Below the pieces are notes generated by a model, which was not told the origin of the DNA, ran no database searches, and was given only the letters and a program-made list of their open reading frames with translations. Source: Alphaproteobacteria bacterium MedPE-SWcel (lineage in GTDB: Bacteria; Pseudomonadota; Alphaproteobacteria; Rhodobacterales; Rhodobacteraceae). Taken from it: DNA of 64,000 bases. The position numbers were made by a program, and so were the translations under genes. This document shows positions 9,780 to 19,327 of the stretch, in pieces. The stretch lies in NCBI GenBank assembly GCA_001874255.1, contig MPDC01000019.1, positions 17,748 through 81,747 on the forward strand, written 5' to 3'. The stretch's first letter is position 1. Every line of letters starts with the position of its first letter.

Positions 9780-10472
9780 ATGACCCGTCTCATGTCCGGT
9801 ATCTGCGCGGCTGTTGCCATATCCGCAGGGGTATATGCCATAAACAACTTTGCCTTCCGTGAGGGCGAGACCAGCCTTCTGGATCTCAATCTCGTGGGGG
9901 CCGCGCAGGCGCAGGAAACCGCAGAAGCGGCCGAGGTCGATACCTCTACCATCGTCGATATGGTGCAGGGGGCGGAGGATGCTCCGGTCACATTGATCGA
10001 ATATGCCTCCTACACCTGTCCGCATTGCGCCAATTTCCACGCCGATGCCTACAAGCAGCTGAAGGCGGATTTTATCGACACCGGTAAAGTCAAATTCATC
10101 TATCGCGAGGTCTACTTTGATCGGTTCGGCCTCTGGGCCTCAATGGTGGCGCGCTGCGGTGGCCAGGAAAAATTCTTCGGCATCACGGACCTGCTCTTCA
10201 AGGGGCAGTCCGACTGGGCGCGGGCTGGTGATCCAAACGAGATTGTCGAGGAATTGAAAAAGATCGGCCGCCTGGCGGGTATCGAGAGCGCGCAGCTTGA
10301 GAGCTGCATGCAGGATGCGACCAATGCACAGACGCTGGTGACCTGGTATCAGGAAAACGCCACCAAAGACGATATCAGTTCGACGCCGTCGTTCATCCTG
10401 AACGGCACCAAAATGGCGAACCAGCCCTACGCGGATATCAAGGCGCTGATCGAGGCTGAACTGGACGGGTGA
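9780..10472 (+). CDS. DsbA-family thiol:disulfide oxidoreductase, secreted
   Basis: 230 residues. A hydrophobic N-terminal segment (about 5-24) acts as signal or anchor, and a small-residue AQA-rich stretch near 41-45 could be the cleavage site. The thioredoxin-fold domain has the active site CPHC (C80, C83) and a cis-proline loop in SSTPSF (about 206), with the helical insertion between them typical of DsbA. It should oxidise or isomerise disulfides in the periplasm. AGGGGT precedes the ATG. It follows the DUF721 gene by two bases. Assignment to DsbA rather than DsbG/ScsC-type is by the single domain and CPHC. Confidence 0.9.
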   Translation: MTRLMSGICAAVAISAGVYAINNFAFREGETSLLDLNLVGAAQAQETAEAAEVDTSTIVDMVQGAEDAPVTLIEYASYTCPHCANFHADAYKQLKADFIDTGKVKFIYREVYFDRFGLWASMVARCGGQEKFFGITDLLFKGQSDWARAGDPNEIVEELKKIGRLAGIESAQLESCMQDATNAQTLVTWYQENATKDDISSTPSFILNGTKMANQPYADIKALIEAELDG

Positions 10473-10496
10473 GGTCTTCCTGGTCCGAGCATTGAC

Positions 10497-10530
10497 TGCG
10501 CCGCTCCCGCATCAGGCCGGGGGCGGCGCA
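10497..10530. terminator. Shared inverted repeat between convergent dsbA-like and lpxK genes
   Basis: TGCGCCGC at 10497-10504 is the reverse complement of GCGGCGCA at 10523-10530. The hairpin lies between the ends of the two convergent genes and overlaps the last codons of lpxK. There is only a weak AATTT after it on the plus strand, so termination is plausible rather than certain. Confidence 0.4.
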
Positions 10531-11513
10531 ATTTCGTTCAGGCGGGCCAGCAGGTCGCGGGCCTCGGGAATTTGCAGCCGGACCGGTAGCGTGATGACCT
10601 TGTGACGATAGCTTGCAGGCAGGCGCACGGCATCCTTTTCGGTGGTGACCAATTGCGCACCCAGCAGCCGGGCATCCTGTTCCAATCGGGCCAGCAGGCT
10701 CGGCGCCAGCGATTGGTGGTCATCCAGCGCCTCCGTCCGGCAGAGATCAGCCCCGAGCGCGCGCAAGGTCGCAAAGAACTTCTCCGGGTGACCGATGCCT
10801 GCAAAGGCCAGAACTTTGGTGCCGGACCAGGGCATGCCGGTGGGCAAGGGGGCGACATGGCCCGTGACTCTGGGCACGGAAATTGCAGAGCTCCAGATGT
10901 CACCAAAACGCGCCTGAGCGGCAGCGTCTCCCAGAGACAATACGAGATCGGCCCGTTTCAAACCCGCATCGACGGGCTCCCGCAGGGGGCCTGCCGGCAG
11001 ACACCGCCCGTTGCCGAAGCCACGCGCGGCATCCACGACAATGACCGACAGGTCCTTTGCCACCGAGGGATTCTGGAACCCGTCGTCCATCACGATGACA
11101 CTTGCGCCGGCCGTGCAGGCCGCCTGTACGCCCGCCGCCCGATCCTTTGCGACCCAGACCTCGCCAAAGGCGGCCATCAGCAAGGGTTCGTCACCGACCT
11201 CAGAGGCCACATGGCGTCCGGGGTCGACCAGAACCGGGCCATCCAGCGCGCCGCCATACCCGCGCGAGACCACATGCACTGTATGGCCCATGTCCCGGAG
11301 ATGTTCCTGCAGCCAGATCACCGTCGGGGTCTTGCCGGTGCCCCCGGCGTTCAGATTGCCAACACAGATCACCGGAACCGATGCCTGCAGGGGGTGACCC
11401 TTTTGCAGGCGGGCGGCGGTTCCACGGCCATAGAGCCATCCAAGGGGGGCCAACAGGCTGGCGCGCAGATCAAAACGATCCGGCGGCAGGTTCCAGAAGT
11501 CAGGCGGGCGCAT
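10512..11513 (-). CDS. lpxK: Tetraacyldisaccharide 4'-kinase LpxK
   Basis: Phosphorylates the 4' position of the lipid A disaccharide at the inner membrane. The modified Walker [13 protein letters not shown] (about 52-63) and the VISRGYGG-type segment (here VVSRGYGG) are diagnostic, with [12 protein letters not shown] the family DDGFQ motif. Length 333 is normal. The start overlaps the end of the upstream Kdo-transferase-like gene by 14 bases, indicating one operon for lipid A and inner-core assembly. Confidence 0.95.
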   Translation of the reverse strand: MRPPDFWNLPPDRFDLRASLLAPLGWLYGRGTAARLQKGHPLQASVPVICVGNLNAGGTGKTPTVIWLQEHLRDMGHTVHVVSRGYGGALDGPVLVDPGRHVASEVGDEPLLMAAFGEVWVAKDRAAGVQAACTAGASVIVMDDGFQNPSVAKDLSVIVVDAARGFGNGRCLPAGPLREPVDAGLKRADLVLSLGDAAAQARFGDIWSSAISVPRVTGHVAPLPTGMPWSGTKVLAFAGIGHPEKFFATLRALGADLCRTEALDDHQSLAPSLLARLEQDARLLGAQLVTTEKDAVRLPASYRHKVITLPVRLQIPEARDLLARLNEIAPPPA

Positions 11514-12696
11514 CAGTATCCTCGTTTCGGTCCAGCAGGTCCTGAATTTTATCGAGGAGCGTATCTGTCATGTCCGCACCTTCGGTCACGACGCGCCAGC
11601 CCGCAAGGGCCATTTCGGCGGCCCGATCCGGTGAGGACAGACGCAGGACCGCCTCTGCCAGTTCTTCTTCGCTATAGATCCGAACGGCGCCATCCACGGC
11701 GGCAAGTCGTTGATAGGCCTGCGAATGGGCCACAATTCCGGGCCCGTGAATGATCGCAGAGCCAAGCGCTGCGGCATCAAACGGATTGCTGCCCTGTGCC
11801 CCTCGGATCAGGCTGTTGCCAAGAAAACAGAGCGGGCAGACACGATACCAAAGCCCCAGATCCTCGGTCAGACCGAGCACCACCTGGGTATGATCCTCCG
11901 GCTCCTCGCCCGCATCCCAATCGGCAAACCTCAGCCCTTCGCTGCGCAGAAGCCGCCGGGCTGCGTCCAGGTCCTCAAGGGTCTCTACGGTGAGGACCAA
12001 CAACAACCTGTGCAGCAGGCGCAATGCGGCCCGATGCGCGTTCAGAACGGTCTGCAGCTCTGTCAGCGACAGTCGTGCCGCCAGCCAGAGCGGCCTGCTG
12101 CTCAATTGTGACTGCAGGCGGCCCAGCTCATCGTCGTTGCAGCCCGGAGGGCTTGTGGATTGGTACAGTCGGCCCAGGGTGCAAATGCGCTCTGACGGCA
12201 CACCCGCACGTTTCAGAAGCTCGGCGACCTCTTTGGCCGGAACGAGAATTTCGGCAAAGCCATTCAGCAACCGGTGCCGCTGATCCGGCAACCAGCGCGA
12301 CGCACGCCCCGGCAGCTCTTCCTCGTCGATATCGACCAGAAGCGCCGGCAGGTGCCGTTCCCGGAGGTGTTTCATCAGCCACCGACGCATGCGCCCGCCG
12401 GTCCAGACGCACAAATCAGGCGCCCAGTGGTCAAAGAACGCCCGTATCTCATTGGGTTGTTCAAGGGTCAGCGGCCCGAGTGCGATATCGCAGCCTTCGG
12501 GGACAAGCGGCGGTCGGATGTCCTCTTCCCAACTGATCATCATGGTGAGGTCAGGGCGCATGGTCTTGAGCCGATTGCCCACGTCGCAAAGCCCCAAAAG
12601 CCGCTCCTGCGTGGTGGCATGGGCCCAGACAAGTTCACCCTGCGGGCGGGCAGGGCGTGAGGCACCGGTGCTATGGGGATCCAGCGGCCAGTGCAT
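11500..12696 (-). CDS. Kdo transferase (WaaA/KdtA)-like glycosyltransferase
   Basis: 398 residues with GT-B fold features. The C-terminal half carries [22 protein letters not shown], which corresponds to the GGSL-HGGQNPLEAA nucleotide-sugar loop of 3-deoxy-D-manno-octulosonic acid transferases. The N-terminal half is diverged, without the usual long membrane-anchor start. It probably adds Kdo to lipid A precursors on the cytoplasmic face of the inner membrane, consistent with lpxK immediately downstream. The ATG overlaps the stop codon of the CysQ-like gene (shared base 12696). Divergence leaves substrate and number of Kdo residues added uncertain. Confidence 0.75.
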   Translation of the reverse strand: MHWPLDPHSTGASRPARPQGELVWAHATTQERLLGLCDVGNRLKTMRPDLTMMISWEEDIRPPLVPEGCDIALGPLTLEQPNEIRAFFDHWAPDLCVWTGGRMRRWLMKHLRERHLPALLVDIDEEELPGRASRWLPDQRHRLLNGFAEILVPAKEVAELLKRAGVPSERICTLGRLYQSTSPPGCNDDELGRLQSQLSSRPLWLAARLSLTELQTVLNAHRAALRLLHRLLLVLTVETLEDLDAARRLLRSEGLRFADWDAGEEPEDHTQVVLGLTEDLGLWYRVCPLCFLGNSLIRGAQGSNPFDAAALGSAIIHGPGIVAHSQAYQRLAAVDGAVRIYSEEELAEAVLRLSSPDRAAEMALAGWRVVTEGADMTDTLLDKIQDLLDRNEDTDAPA

Positions 12697-13496
12697 CAGC
12701 TCCGGCCTTCCTCCGCCCGGTAGACAAGGCGCGACAAGAGCTGTTGATGCAGGTCAGGCCCGCCCGCCACCACCCCGTTCTGGAGCGCATCGGGGCGATT
12801 GAACAACAATGCGCCGCCACTGCGGTCGGTGGCGATCCCGCCTGCTTCCTGAAGCAACAGGACACCGGCGGCGATATCCCATTCCCATGTTGGGCGCAGG
12901 GTCAGCATCGCATCATAGGACCCGTCGGCGACCCGGGCCATCCGATAGGCAAGCGACGGACGGTGACTGCGCCGGAACTCCGGAGGACTGCCAGCGGTCC
13001 AGTGTTCGGCCGCGAGACTCGGCTTTGTGCTCAATACATGGGCCGTATCCGTGTCGGTTTTGCGGCTGACCCCGATGGGCTCTGCATTGCAGGTGGCGCC
13101 TTGCCCGGCGGCGGCTGCGAACAGGAGCGCCCGCTGTGGAAGATAGACGACGGCTGCCACCGGCTGTCCATCCTCCACGATGGCAAGTGAGTGCGCCCAG
13201 GTGCGGGAACCATCGGCAAAGCTGCGGGTGCCGTCGATCGGATCAATGATGAACACCCGAGGGCAGGACAGCCGGGCGACCTCGTTGTCACTCTCCTCCG
13301 ACAGCCAACCGTAGTCCGGCCGGGCCGCTCTCAGTCGGTCCTCCAGGTAGCGGTTGACGGCCAGATCCGCTTCGGTCACGGGGCCTGCGCCATCGGGCTT
13401 GTCCCATTTGCGGGCCTCGCTGCCGACGAATTGTCCCGCAATCTCGCCGGCCGCCTGCGCCGCCGAGATCAGAAGCGACAGGTCATTCTCCGGCAA
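12696..13496 (-). CDS. Inositol monophosphatase / 3'(2'),5'-bisphosphate nucleotidase family (CysQ-like)
   Basis: 266 residues of the Li+-sensitive, Mg2+-dependent phosphatase family. Metal ligands: the EE of WLSEES (about 67-68), D85, D88 in IDPIDGTRSF, and the C-terminal WEWDIAAG aspartate. These agree best with CysQ (dephosphorylates PAP to AMP), but inositol-phosphatase activity cannot be excluded by eye. It overlaps pmbA upstream by 14 bases and the glycosyltransferase downstream by one, so it is part of the pmbA-to-lpxK operon. Confidence 0.85.
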   Translation of the reverse strand: MPENDLSLLISAAQAAGEIAGQFVGSEARKWDKPDGAGPVTEADLAVNRYLEDRLRAARPDYGWLSEESDNEVARLSCPRVFIIDPIDGTRSFADGSRTWAHSLAIVEDGQPVAAVVYLPQRALLFAAAAGQGATCNAEPIGVSRKTDTDTAHVLSTKPSLAAEHWTAGSPPEFRRSHRPSLAYRMARVADGSYDAMLTLRPTWEWDIAAGVLLLQEAGGIATDRSGGALLFNRPDALQNGVVAGGPDLHQQLLSRLVYRAEEGRS

Positions 13497-14829
13497 GTGT
13501 CATCCCTTCAACCAGCAACGACGGGACGACGCGGGACAGATAGGTCCGCGCGTCATTCGCAGGCACCAAGGTCTTCAGCATGTCCAGAAGGTTGCCCGCA
13601 ATCGTCACCTCGTTCACCGGAAATGCGATTTCGCCATTCTCGATCCAGAAGCCGGAGGCGCCGCGGGAATAATCGCCCGTGTTGGGATTGATCGTGGACC
13701 CGATCATCGAGGTGACAAGCAACCCGGTGCCCATGTCGCGGATCAAGTCGGCGCGGGAGTTTGCCCCCTGTGTCAGGGAGATGTTCCAGTTCGATGGAGA
13801 CGGTACAGAGCCGATCCCGCGCGCGGCATTGCCCGTGCTCGCCATCCCGAGTTTGCGGGAGGAGGCCAGATCCATTGTCCATCCCGTCAATACGCCATCC
13901 TCGATGATTGCGCGGCGTTGAGTGGGTAGCCCCTCGCTGTCGAAGGGGCGGGAGCCGGACATCCGCGGGCGAAACGGGTCTTCGACGATCGACAGCGTTT
14001 CCGGCAATATTGTCGCGCCGAGGCTGTCCTTCAGCCAGCTTGAGCCGCGTGCGATCGCCGCGCCATTGGCCGCGCCCAGCAGATGCCCCACCAGAGACGA
14101 GGATATGCGCTCGTCAAACAGCACAGGATAGGATCCTGTCTTGGGCCGCCGCGCGCCGTGGCGCTCGGTGGCGCGGGTACCGGCACGATGCCCGATATCG
14201 GCCGCTGCGCGCAGGTCGGACTGATAGGTCCTCGTGTCGCCGTCATAATCGCGTTCCATGCCGGTACCGGTTCCGGAAATGCCGACGCAGGATACCGATC
14301 GGCTGGTGCGGGCGTATCCCCCCGAGAAACCATTGCTGGCGGCGAGGTGAACGTCATGGCGCCCGTATCCCGCAGCGGCGGATTGAACCTGTGTAATGCC
14401 GTCGACCGCAGCACAGGCCGCCTCGGCCGCGAGCGCATCTTGTTGCAACGTATCGGGGGCAGGTTCGGCGCTTGGGTCGGCCATTTCAAGCGCGGCAATA
14501 TCCCATTCGGTGGCCAGCTGACCGGGATCCGCCAAGCCCGCATATGGATCTTCCGGGGCTTCCTTCGCCATCTCGACGGCCCGCTGCGCCATGGCGATCA
14601 GGGTGTCAGCTCGCGTATCCGAAGATGAAACCTGCGCCTGACGCTGTCCTACAAAAACCCGCAGGCCAATGTCGACGCCTTCAGATCGCTCGGCATGTTC
14701 CAGCGCCCCTTCGCGCACTTCGATCGACAGCGAACTGCCCTTTGCGGCCATTGCATCGGCGGAATCTGCACCGGCCTTGCGGGCGGCATCGAGAAGAGCG
14801 TGACAGAGTGCTTCCGGAGTTTGGGTCAT
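13483..14829 (-). CDS. pmbA: TldD/PmbA-family metalloprotease subunit PmbA
   Basis: 448 residues from the ATG at 14829, which has GAAGG six bases upstream; the open frame continues upstream to 14916 without a ribosome site. The sequence has the TldE/PmbA features: MTQ start, EVREGALEHAERSEG, and the C-terminal glycine-rich region with STINPNTGDYSRGASGFWIENG, but no HExxxH zinc motif, which belongs to the TldD partner. In E. coli TldD/PmbA processes microcin B17 and CcdA. No tldD is in this window. It is first gene of the operon with the CysQ-like, Kdo-transferase-like and lpxK genes. Confidence 0.93.
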   Translation of the reverse strand: MTQTPEALCHALLDAARKAGADSADAMAAKGSSLSIEVREGALEHAERSEGVDIGLRVFVGQRQAQVSSSDTRADTLIAMAQRAVEMAKEAPEDPYAGLADPGQLATEWDIAALEMADPSAEPAPDTLQQDALAAEAACAAVDGITQVQSAAAGYGRHDVHLAASNGFSGGYARTSRSVSCVGISGTGTGMERDYDGDTRTYQSDLRAAADIGHRAGTRATERHGARRPKTGSYPVLFDERISSSLVGHLLGAANGAAIARGSSWLKDSLGATILPETLSIVEDPFRPRMSGSRPFDSEGLPTQRRAIIEDGVLTGWTMDLASSRKLGMASTGNAARGIGSVPSPSNWNISLTQGANSRADLIRDMGTGLLVTSMIGSTINPNTGDYSRGASGFWIENGEIAFPVNEVTIAGNLLDMLKTLVPANDARTYLSRVVPSLLVEGMTLAGE

Positions 14830-14904
14830 GGGGGCCTTCATCAGTGAGCGGTGCTGAACAAGAGCTAGCCAGACCGTCGGCACACCGCAAGGCCCGGACC
14901 GCAT

Positions 14905-14933
14905 AAAAAAGGCCACACCATCCTGGAGCGGCC
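14905..14933 (-). terminator. Terminator for the DUF2125 gene
   Basis: On the minus strand a stem of 9 pairs with two mismatches (plus-strand arms 14911-14919 and 14925-14933) is followed by six U (14905-14910). It lies between the DUF2125 stop and the pmbA start and should separate the two transcripts. The plus-strand side also ends in TTTT. Confidence 0.6.
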
Positions 14934-14963
14934 CTTTTCGAGAGAGTGTGATCGGGGGCGGAT

Positions 14964-16481
14964 TTACTTGAGCCGCTGGCCGTTGGCGAGGACCTTGCCA
15001 TCCTCGGTGATCTCGATTTTGGACGTCAACGTGTCGTCGCCGGCACCCGGAACCGAGAACATGCCCATCATCATCCGGGCGCCCATCGCATCCTCTTCCG
15101 ACAGCAGCCCCATGCCGATCAGCTTGTCCACCAATGTATTGGCTCCGACCAGGGTCAAGTTCGCCTCGCCGGACGGGGCAGGGACACCGTCAAAGCTCTC
15201 CAGGTCAGTATTGTCGAACGTGAAGGCGCCGGAGCCCGTCAGCTCGGCACCCGCGACGGAAAACAGCAACTGGTTCACATCGAGGGCGTTCAACTCACCC
15301 GGCACCTCTTCGCCGCTTTCGACGGCAGCCATTTGCGCCTCGTCGGTGAGGTCAAGGAACAGTTTGGCCTTGCCTGCCAGATCCAAGACCAGATTGGCCG
15401 GATCGTGGGGGAGTTCCCCCTTGGGATCGAGAAGCCCCCAAACCATCTCGGGAACCGCAAAGTCGCGCAGCGCAATCCCGAGTGCAAAATCCTGTTCTTC
15501 GTCAGATTTGCTGAGCGGCATGGCAAAGTTCATGCCCAATTCCGCCATGCTGAGCGCGATCGGGAAGGGAATGTCGGATCCCATCACGCTGAGGGTGGTC
15601 TCCGTCTGCACGACATCATAGGCCAGCCCCGCAGCGCTGAGACCCAGATTGAACGCGCCGCCCTGAGAGGAGGTCTGGACCGCAAAACTGTTGCCGTCAT
15701 CAGACCCGTTGATATTGCTGTTTCCGCCGTCAAAGGTGAAATGGATGTCATAGGCCATGCCTGCAGCAATCATCGCGGCCATGTCGGTCGGATCCTCGAC
15801 CTTTGGAATGGCCATTTCACCGGTGGACTTGAGCCCCTGCAATGCCCCGTTGAACTTTGCAGTATCGTCGCCGTCGGGATCCTGGATCACGAAGTCGTAC
15901 ACGAGCGACGCAATCCAAATGGCCTGCGTATAGGAGCGGCTGTCCTCGATCATCATGACGGTGTCACTGGCGAGGTCGGTCAGGGTGACGCTCAGCGCGG
16001 CGACATCGGAGGACATTGGTTTGCCGTCGACGACCAGCTCTTCGAGCCGGAAAGAGGCAACGCCGGTGTCGTAGCTGTATTCCATGCGGCTGCGGTCGCC
16101 ACTGACGACCATCGGGCTGCCATCATGCGAATAGAGAAGTGTGCCGCTGACGTCTTCTGCTTCGCTTGTGACGTCAAAGGCCATTGGAAACTCTCGGGGC
16201 ATCAGGACATTGACCGTCCCATCGCCGTTTTCCACGAACTCCATCTTGCCCAGATCAAGCGATACGCGGGAGACCTCCGTGGTCATCGACATCTGGATGT
16301 CGGAAACGACCAGGGCGACGCCGATCTGCGATTCCGCGCCGGTCACCTCATAGCCGACGCTGGCCAGATAGTCCTTCCAGTCAGACCAGACGTCCTCGGC
16401 GCTGAGATCAGCCTGAGCCGCCTGCGCCAATAGGAAGATCGGGGTGATCAGAGCCAGACCGCGAAGAGGAGAAACAGACAT
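14964..16481 (-). CDS. DUF2125 periplasmic protein
   Basis: 505 residues from the ATG at 16481, preceded by AGGAAAGG; the frame is open further upstream but that part is unlike a protein start. A signal peptide is clear (hydrophobic segment to about residue 24, cleavage near AQA-D). The rest is an acidic, beta-rich soluble domain with repeated GT-LLYSHDG and FRLEELVVDGKP type segments, as in DUF2125. The function of this family is unknown; I place it in the periplasm. It is divergent from the SDR gene, with about 130 bases between them. Confidence 0.8.
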   Translation of the reverse strand: MSVSPLRGLALITPIFLLAQAAQADLSAEDVWSDWKDYLASVGYEVTGAESQIGVALVVSDIQMSMTTEVSRVSLDLGKMEFVENGDGTVNVLMPREFPMAFDVTSEAEDVSGTLLYSHDGSPMVVSGDRSRMEYSYDTGVASFRLEELVVDGKPMSSDVAALSVTLTDLASDTVMMIEDSRSYTQAIWIASLVYDFVIQDPDGDDTAKFNGALQGLKSTGEMAIPKVEDPTDMAAMIAAGMAYDIHFTFDGGNSNINGSDDGNSFAVQTSSQGGAFNLGLSAAGLAYDVVQTETTLSVMGSDIPFPIALSMAELGMNFAMPLSKSDEEQDFALGIALRDFAVPEMVWGLLDPKGELPHDPANLVLDLAGKAKLFLDLTDEAQMAAVESGEEVPGELNALDVNQLLFSVAGAELTGSGAFTFDNTDLESFDGVPAPSGEANLTLVGANTLVDKLIGMGLLSEEDAMGARMMMGMFSVPGAGDDTLTSKIEITEDGKVLANGQRLK

Positions 16482-16612
16482 AGAAGAACCTTTCCTGACG
16501 TAGAATGGGGCGAACCTCTCTGTTCGCGCGGTCGTGGTCAAGGCGCCAATCGCTGGACCCTTCCCCCTTTGGCAGTTTAACACAGATGCAGACGAGGATT
16601 TGGAGAGATTTT

Positions 16613-17362
16613 ATGACCTTCGCAGATAAAACAGTTGTGATCTCTGGCGCCAGCAGAGGCATCGGAGCAGACGCGGCACGGGTTTTTGCCGCGGCCGGCG
16701 CGAATGTTGCCCTTCTGGCCCGCAGTACGTCCGCGCTCGAAGAACTGGCCGCAGAGATCGGCGATAAAGCGCTTGCCCTGGCCTGTGACGTTTCGGATTA
16801 CGCGGCGGTGGAGGCGGCCTTCGCAGCCGCCCGCAGCGCGTTCGGCAGTCTGGACGTCCTGATTTGCAACGCGGGGCTGATTGATCCCATCGCCCGGCTG
16901 CAAGACGCCTCTCCGACGGATTGGGCGCAGCTGATCGACGTGAACATTACGGGCGTGTTCAATATGATGCACGCGGGCTTGCCGCATCTGAAGGCCGCAG
17001 GCGGAGGCTCCGTGCTGACCATTGGGTCGGGCGCATCGCAACGTCCCCTGGAAGGCTGGAGCGCCTATTGCACCTCAAAGGCAGGCGCTGCGATGCTGAC
17101 GCAGGCCTTGCATCTGGAAGAGGGCGACAATGGCATTCGCGTCATGGGCTTGTCGCCGGGCACGGTTGCCACGGAAATGCAGCGCGAAATCAAGGCCAGC
17201 GGCCTCAACCCGGTGAGCCAACTTGCATGGGAGGATCACATCCCCGCGGAATGGCCGGCACGCACGCTCTTGTGGATGTGCGGTCCCGACGCGGATGAGT
17301 TCGTGGGGACGGAAATTTCGCTGCGCGACGAGAGCATCCGCAAGCGCGTGGGTCTGCTGTGA
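16613..17362 (+). CDS. Short-chain dehydrogenase/reductase
   Basis: 249 residues, GGAG seven bases before ATG 16613. NAD(P)-binding GASRGIG (12-18), NAG (87-89), N111, catalytic S139, Y152 and K156 (YCTSK) are all present, so it should be an active SDR. After SPGTVATEMQ, where substrate-loop residues follow, nothing fixes the substrate. The stop codon overlaps the GTG start of the crotonase gene by four bases. Pairing an SDR with a crotonase-fold enzyme suggests acyl-CoA or ring-degradation chemistry, but neither substrate is known. Confidence 0.9.
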   Translation: MTFADKTVVISGASRGIGADAARVFAAAGANVALLARSTSALEELAAEIGDKALALACDVSDYAAVEAAFAAARSAFGSLDVLICNAGLIDPIARLQDASPTDWAQLIDVNITGVFNMMHAGLPHLKAAGGGSVLTIGSGASQRPLEGWSAYCTSKAGAAMLTQALHLEEGDNGIRVMGLSPGTVATEMQREIKASGLNPVSQLAWEDHIPAEWPARTLLWMCGPDADEFVGTEISLRDESIRKRVGLL

Positions 17363-17970
17363 TCCAGAGCACGCAAACGGCGCGTGGGCTTTGGACTGTC
17401 CGGCTGAACCGGCCGGACAAGGCCAATGCGCTGACGCCCGAAATGCTGGAAGCCCTGATCGACACGGTGGATCAAGCGCGGCAGGCGCGGGCGCTGATCC
17501 TGACAGGGGTCGGCAAGGTTTTCAGCGCCGGGGCCGATCTGGACGCGGCCAGGGCGGGCCTTGCGACCTCGCCACTGTGGGAGGATCTGTCCGCGCGGCT
17601 CGCGGCTCTGCCCTGCCTGAAGATCGCGGCATTGAACGGCACGCTCGCGGGTGGGGCGAACGGGATGGCGCTGGCCTGCGATATCCGCATTGCGGTCCCC
17701 GGCGCAAAGATCTTTTACCCGGTGATGCGACTGGGATATTTGCCCCAGCCTTCGGATGTCCTGCGCATGCGGGCCCTGATCGGGCCTGCGCGCACCAAGA
17801 TGCTCCTTGTGGCCGGTCAGAAAATCAGCGCCCGGGAGGCCTATGATTTCGGGCTGGTTGACCGGATTGTCGAACCTGAGGATCTGATGTCCTGCGCCGA
17901 GGATCTGGCCGAGCCGACCTTGGGCGCTGCTCCGGACACCGCAGCCACAATTCTTCGGAGTTGCGCGTGA
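17359..17970 (+). CDS. Short enoyl-CoA hydratase/isomerase (crotonase) family protein
   Basis: 203 residues, GTG start in an overlap with the SDR stop. Crotonase features: LNRPDKANALTPEM, FSAGADL (oxyanion hole), and LAGGANGMALACDIRIA (second oxyanion hole). It is about 55 residues shorter than the usual 255-260: the C-terminal helical region that trimerises and covers the CoA is reduced. At the usual glutamate positions there is no clear hydratase pair; the sequence has P and N. It may be an isomerase, thioesterase-like or specialised member. Co-expression with the SDR is strongly implied. Confidence 0.85.
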   Translation: MIQSTQTARGLWTVRLNRPDKANALTPEMLEALIDTVDQARQARALILTGVGKVFSAGADLDAARAGLATSPLWEDLSARLAALPCLKIAALNGTLAGGANGMALACDIRIAVPGAKIFYPVMRLGYLPQPSDVLRMRALIGPARTKMLLVAGQKISAREAYDFGLVDRIVEPEDLMSCAEDLAEPTLGAAPDTAATILRSCA

Positions 17971-18112
17971 CCTCAGCGGGCAATGCATGTGTTGGCTGCA
18001 ACCGGAGTGAACGAATGGCGCACAGTCGGGGGACAGGGTTGAGGGTGCCCATAGCGACGGGCCGGACAGGCCGGTCAGAGGGGCGCGGGACTAGGCAGAA
18101 GGCAGCCCCGGC

Positions 18113-19327
18113 ATGAGCGACATGGATGAGATGGATGACATGGACGCTGTGGTAATCGGCAGTGGTCCGGCCGGTCTGATGGCCGCCGGAGAGATCGCGC
18201 GTGCCGGGTATCGGGTGGCGCTGGTGGAGGCCAAAACCTCGCCCGCGCGCAAATTCCTGATGGCAGGAAAATCCGGGCTCAACCTGACAAAGGCCGAGCC
18301 TGCTGACCTGTTTCTTACCCGCTATGGCACAGCGCAGGACTGGCTCGCCCCGATCCTGCGGGCGTTTGATGGGCAAGCCGTTCAGGACTGGGCGCGGGCA
18401 TTGGGGCAGAGCGTGTTCACGGGCTCCACGGGTCGGGTGTTCCCGACCGTCATGAAGGGATCGCCGCTCCTGCGCGCCTGGTTGGCAGAGCTGGATGGCT
18501 TGGGCGTGCTGCGTCACACAAGCTGGCGATGGACCGGCTGGGACGGCGAGGCGCTGGCGTTTGAGACACCCGGCGGGCCACGCCTGATCCACGCCCGCGC
18601 CTCTGTGCTGGCGCTGGGCGGTGCAAGCTGGGCGCGGCTTGGCTCTGATGGTGCCTGGGCCGGGCTGTTGGGTGCGCGCGGCGTGAAGCTGGCGCCGTTT
18701 CAGCCGTCCAATGCGGCTTTGGCGCTGGAGTGGAGTTCGCATATGGCGCCGCAGTTCGGTGCCGCGATCAAGGCGGTGGAGTGGCAGGCAGGCCCCCTTC
18801 GCAGCCGTGGAGAGGCAACGATCTCGCACCGCGGGCTGGAAGGGGGCGGCCTCTATCCTTTGACGCCGGCCCTGCGTGCGGGGCATCCGCTGCATGTTGA
18901 CCTGTTGCCCGATCTGACCCCGGCAGAGATCGCCGGACGTCTGTCCCGGCCGCGTGGAAAAACCAGCTGGGCCAATCATTTGCGCCGGGTGCTGACCCTG
19001 GGGGCCGTCAAGACAGCAGTGCTGCAGGAATTCGGCCGCCCCTTGCCCCAGGACCCGACCGCATTGGCGCGGGTCGTCAAATCACTGCCGGTCCGCCACG
19101 CGGGCCTGAGGCCATTGGACGAAGCGATTTCCACGGCCGGCGGCGTCAGACGGGAGGCTTTGGACGAGGGGCTCATGCTGGCGGCCATTCCCGGCATGTT
19201 TTGCGCCGGGGAAATGCTGGATTGGGAGGCTCCCACAGGGGGCTACCTTCTTACCGCATGTCTGGCCACGGGGCGCTGGGCCGGGCGGGCGGCCGCGCGC
19301 TATTTGGCGAGCGACGCAACCCGCTGA
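18113..19327 (+). CDS. HI0933-like / TIGR03862-type NAD(P)/FAD flavoprotein
   Basis: 404 residues. The dinucleotide-binding VVIGSGPAGLMAAGE starts at about residue 13. ARKFLMAGKSGLNLTK and the C-terminal CAGEMLDWEAPTGGYLLTACLATG are hallmarks of the HI0933/BaiN-type flavoproteins, whose physiological reaction is mostly unknown. The N-terminus has an unusual run of Asp-Met units (MSDMDEMDDMDA) encoded by near-repeats of GACATGGAT, so a later in-frame ATG could be the real start. The 3' end overlaps the convergent GST gene by 28 bases. Confidence 0.88.
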   Translation: MSDMDEMDDMDAVVIGSGPAGLMAAGEIARAGYRVALVEAKTSPARKFLMAGKSGLNLTKAEPADLFLTRYGTAQDWLAPILRAFDGQAVQDWARALGQSVFTGSTGRVFPTVMKGSPLLRAWLAELDGLGVLRHTSWRWTGWDGEALAFETPGGPRLIHARASVLALGGASWARLGSDGAWAGLLGARGVKLAPFQPSNAALALEWSSHMAPQFGAAIKAVEWQAGPLRSRGEATISHRGLEGGGLYPLTPALRAGHPLHVDLLPDLTPAEIAGRLSRPRGKTSWANHLRRVLTLGAVKTAVLQEFGRPLPQDPTALARVVKSLPVRHAGLRPLDEAISTAGGVRREALDEGLMLAAIPGMFCAGEMLDWEAPTGGYLLTACLATGRWAGRAAARYLASDATR

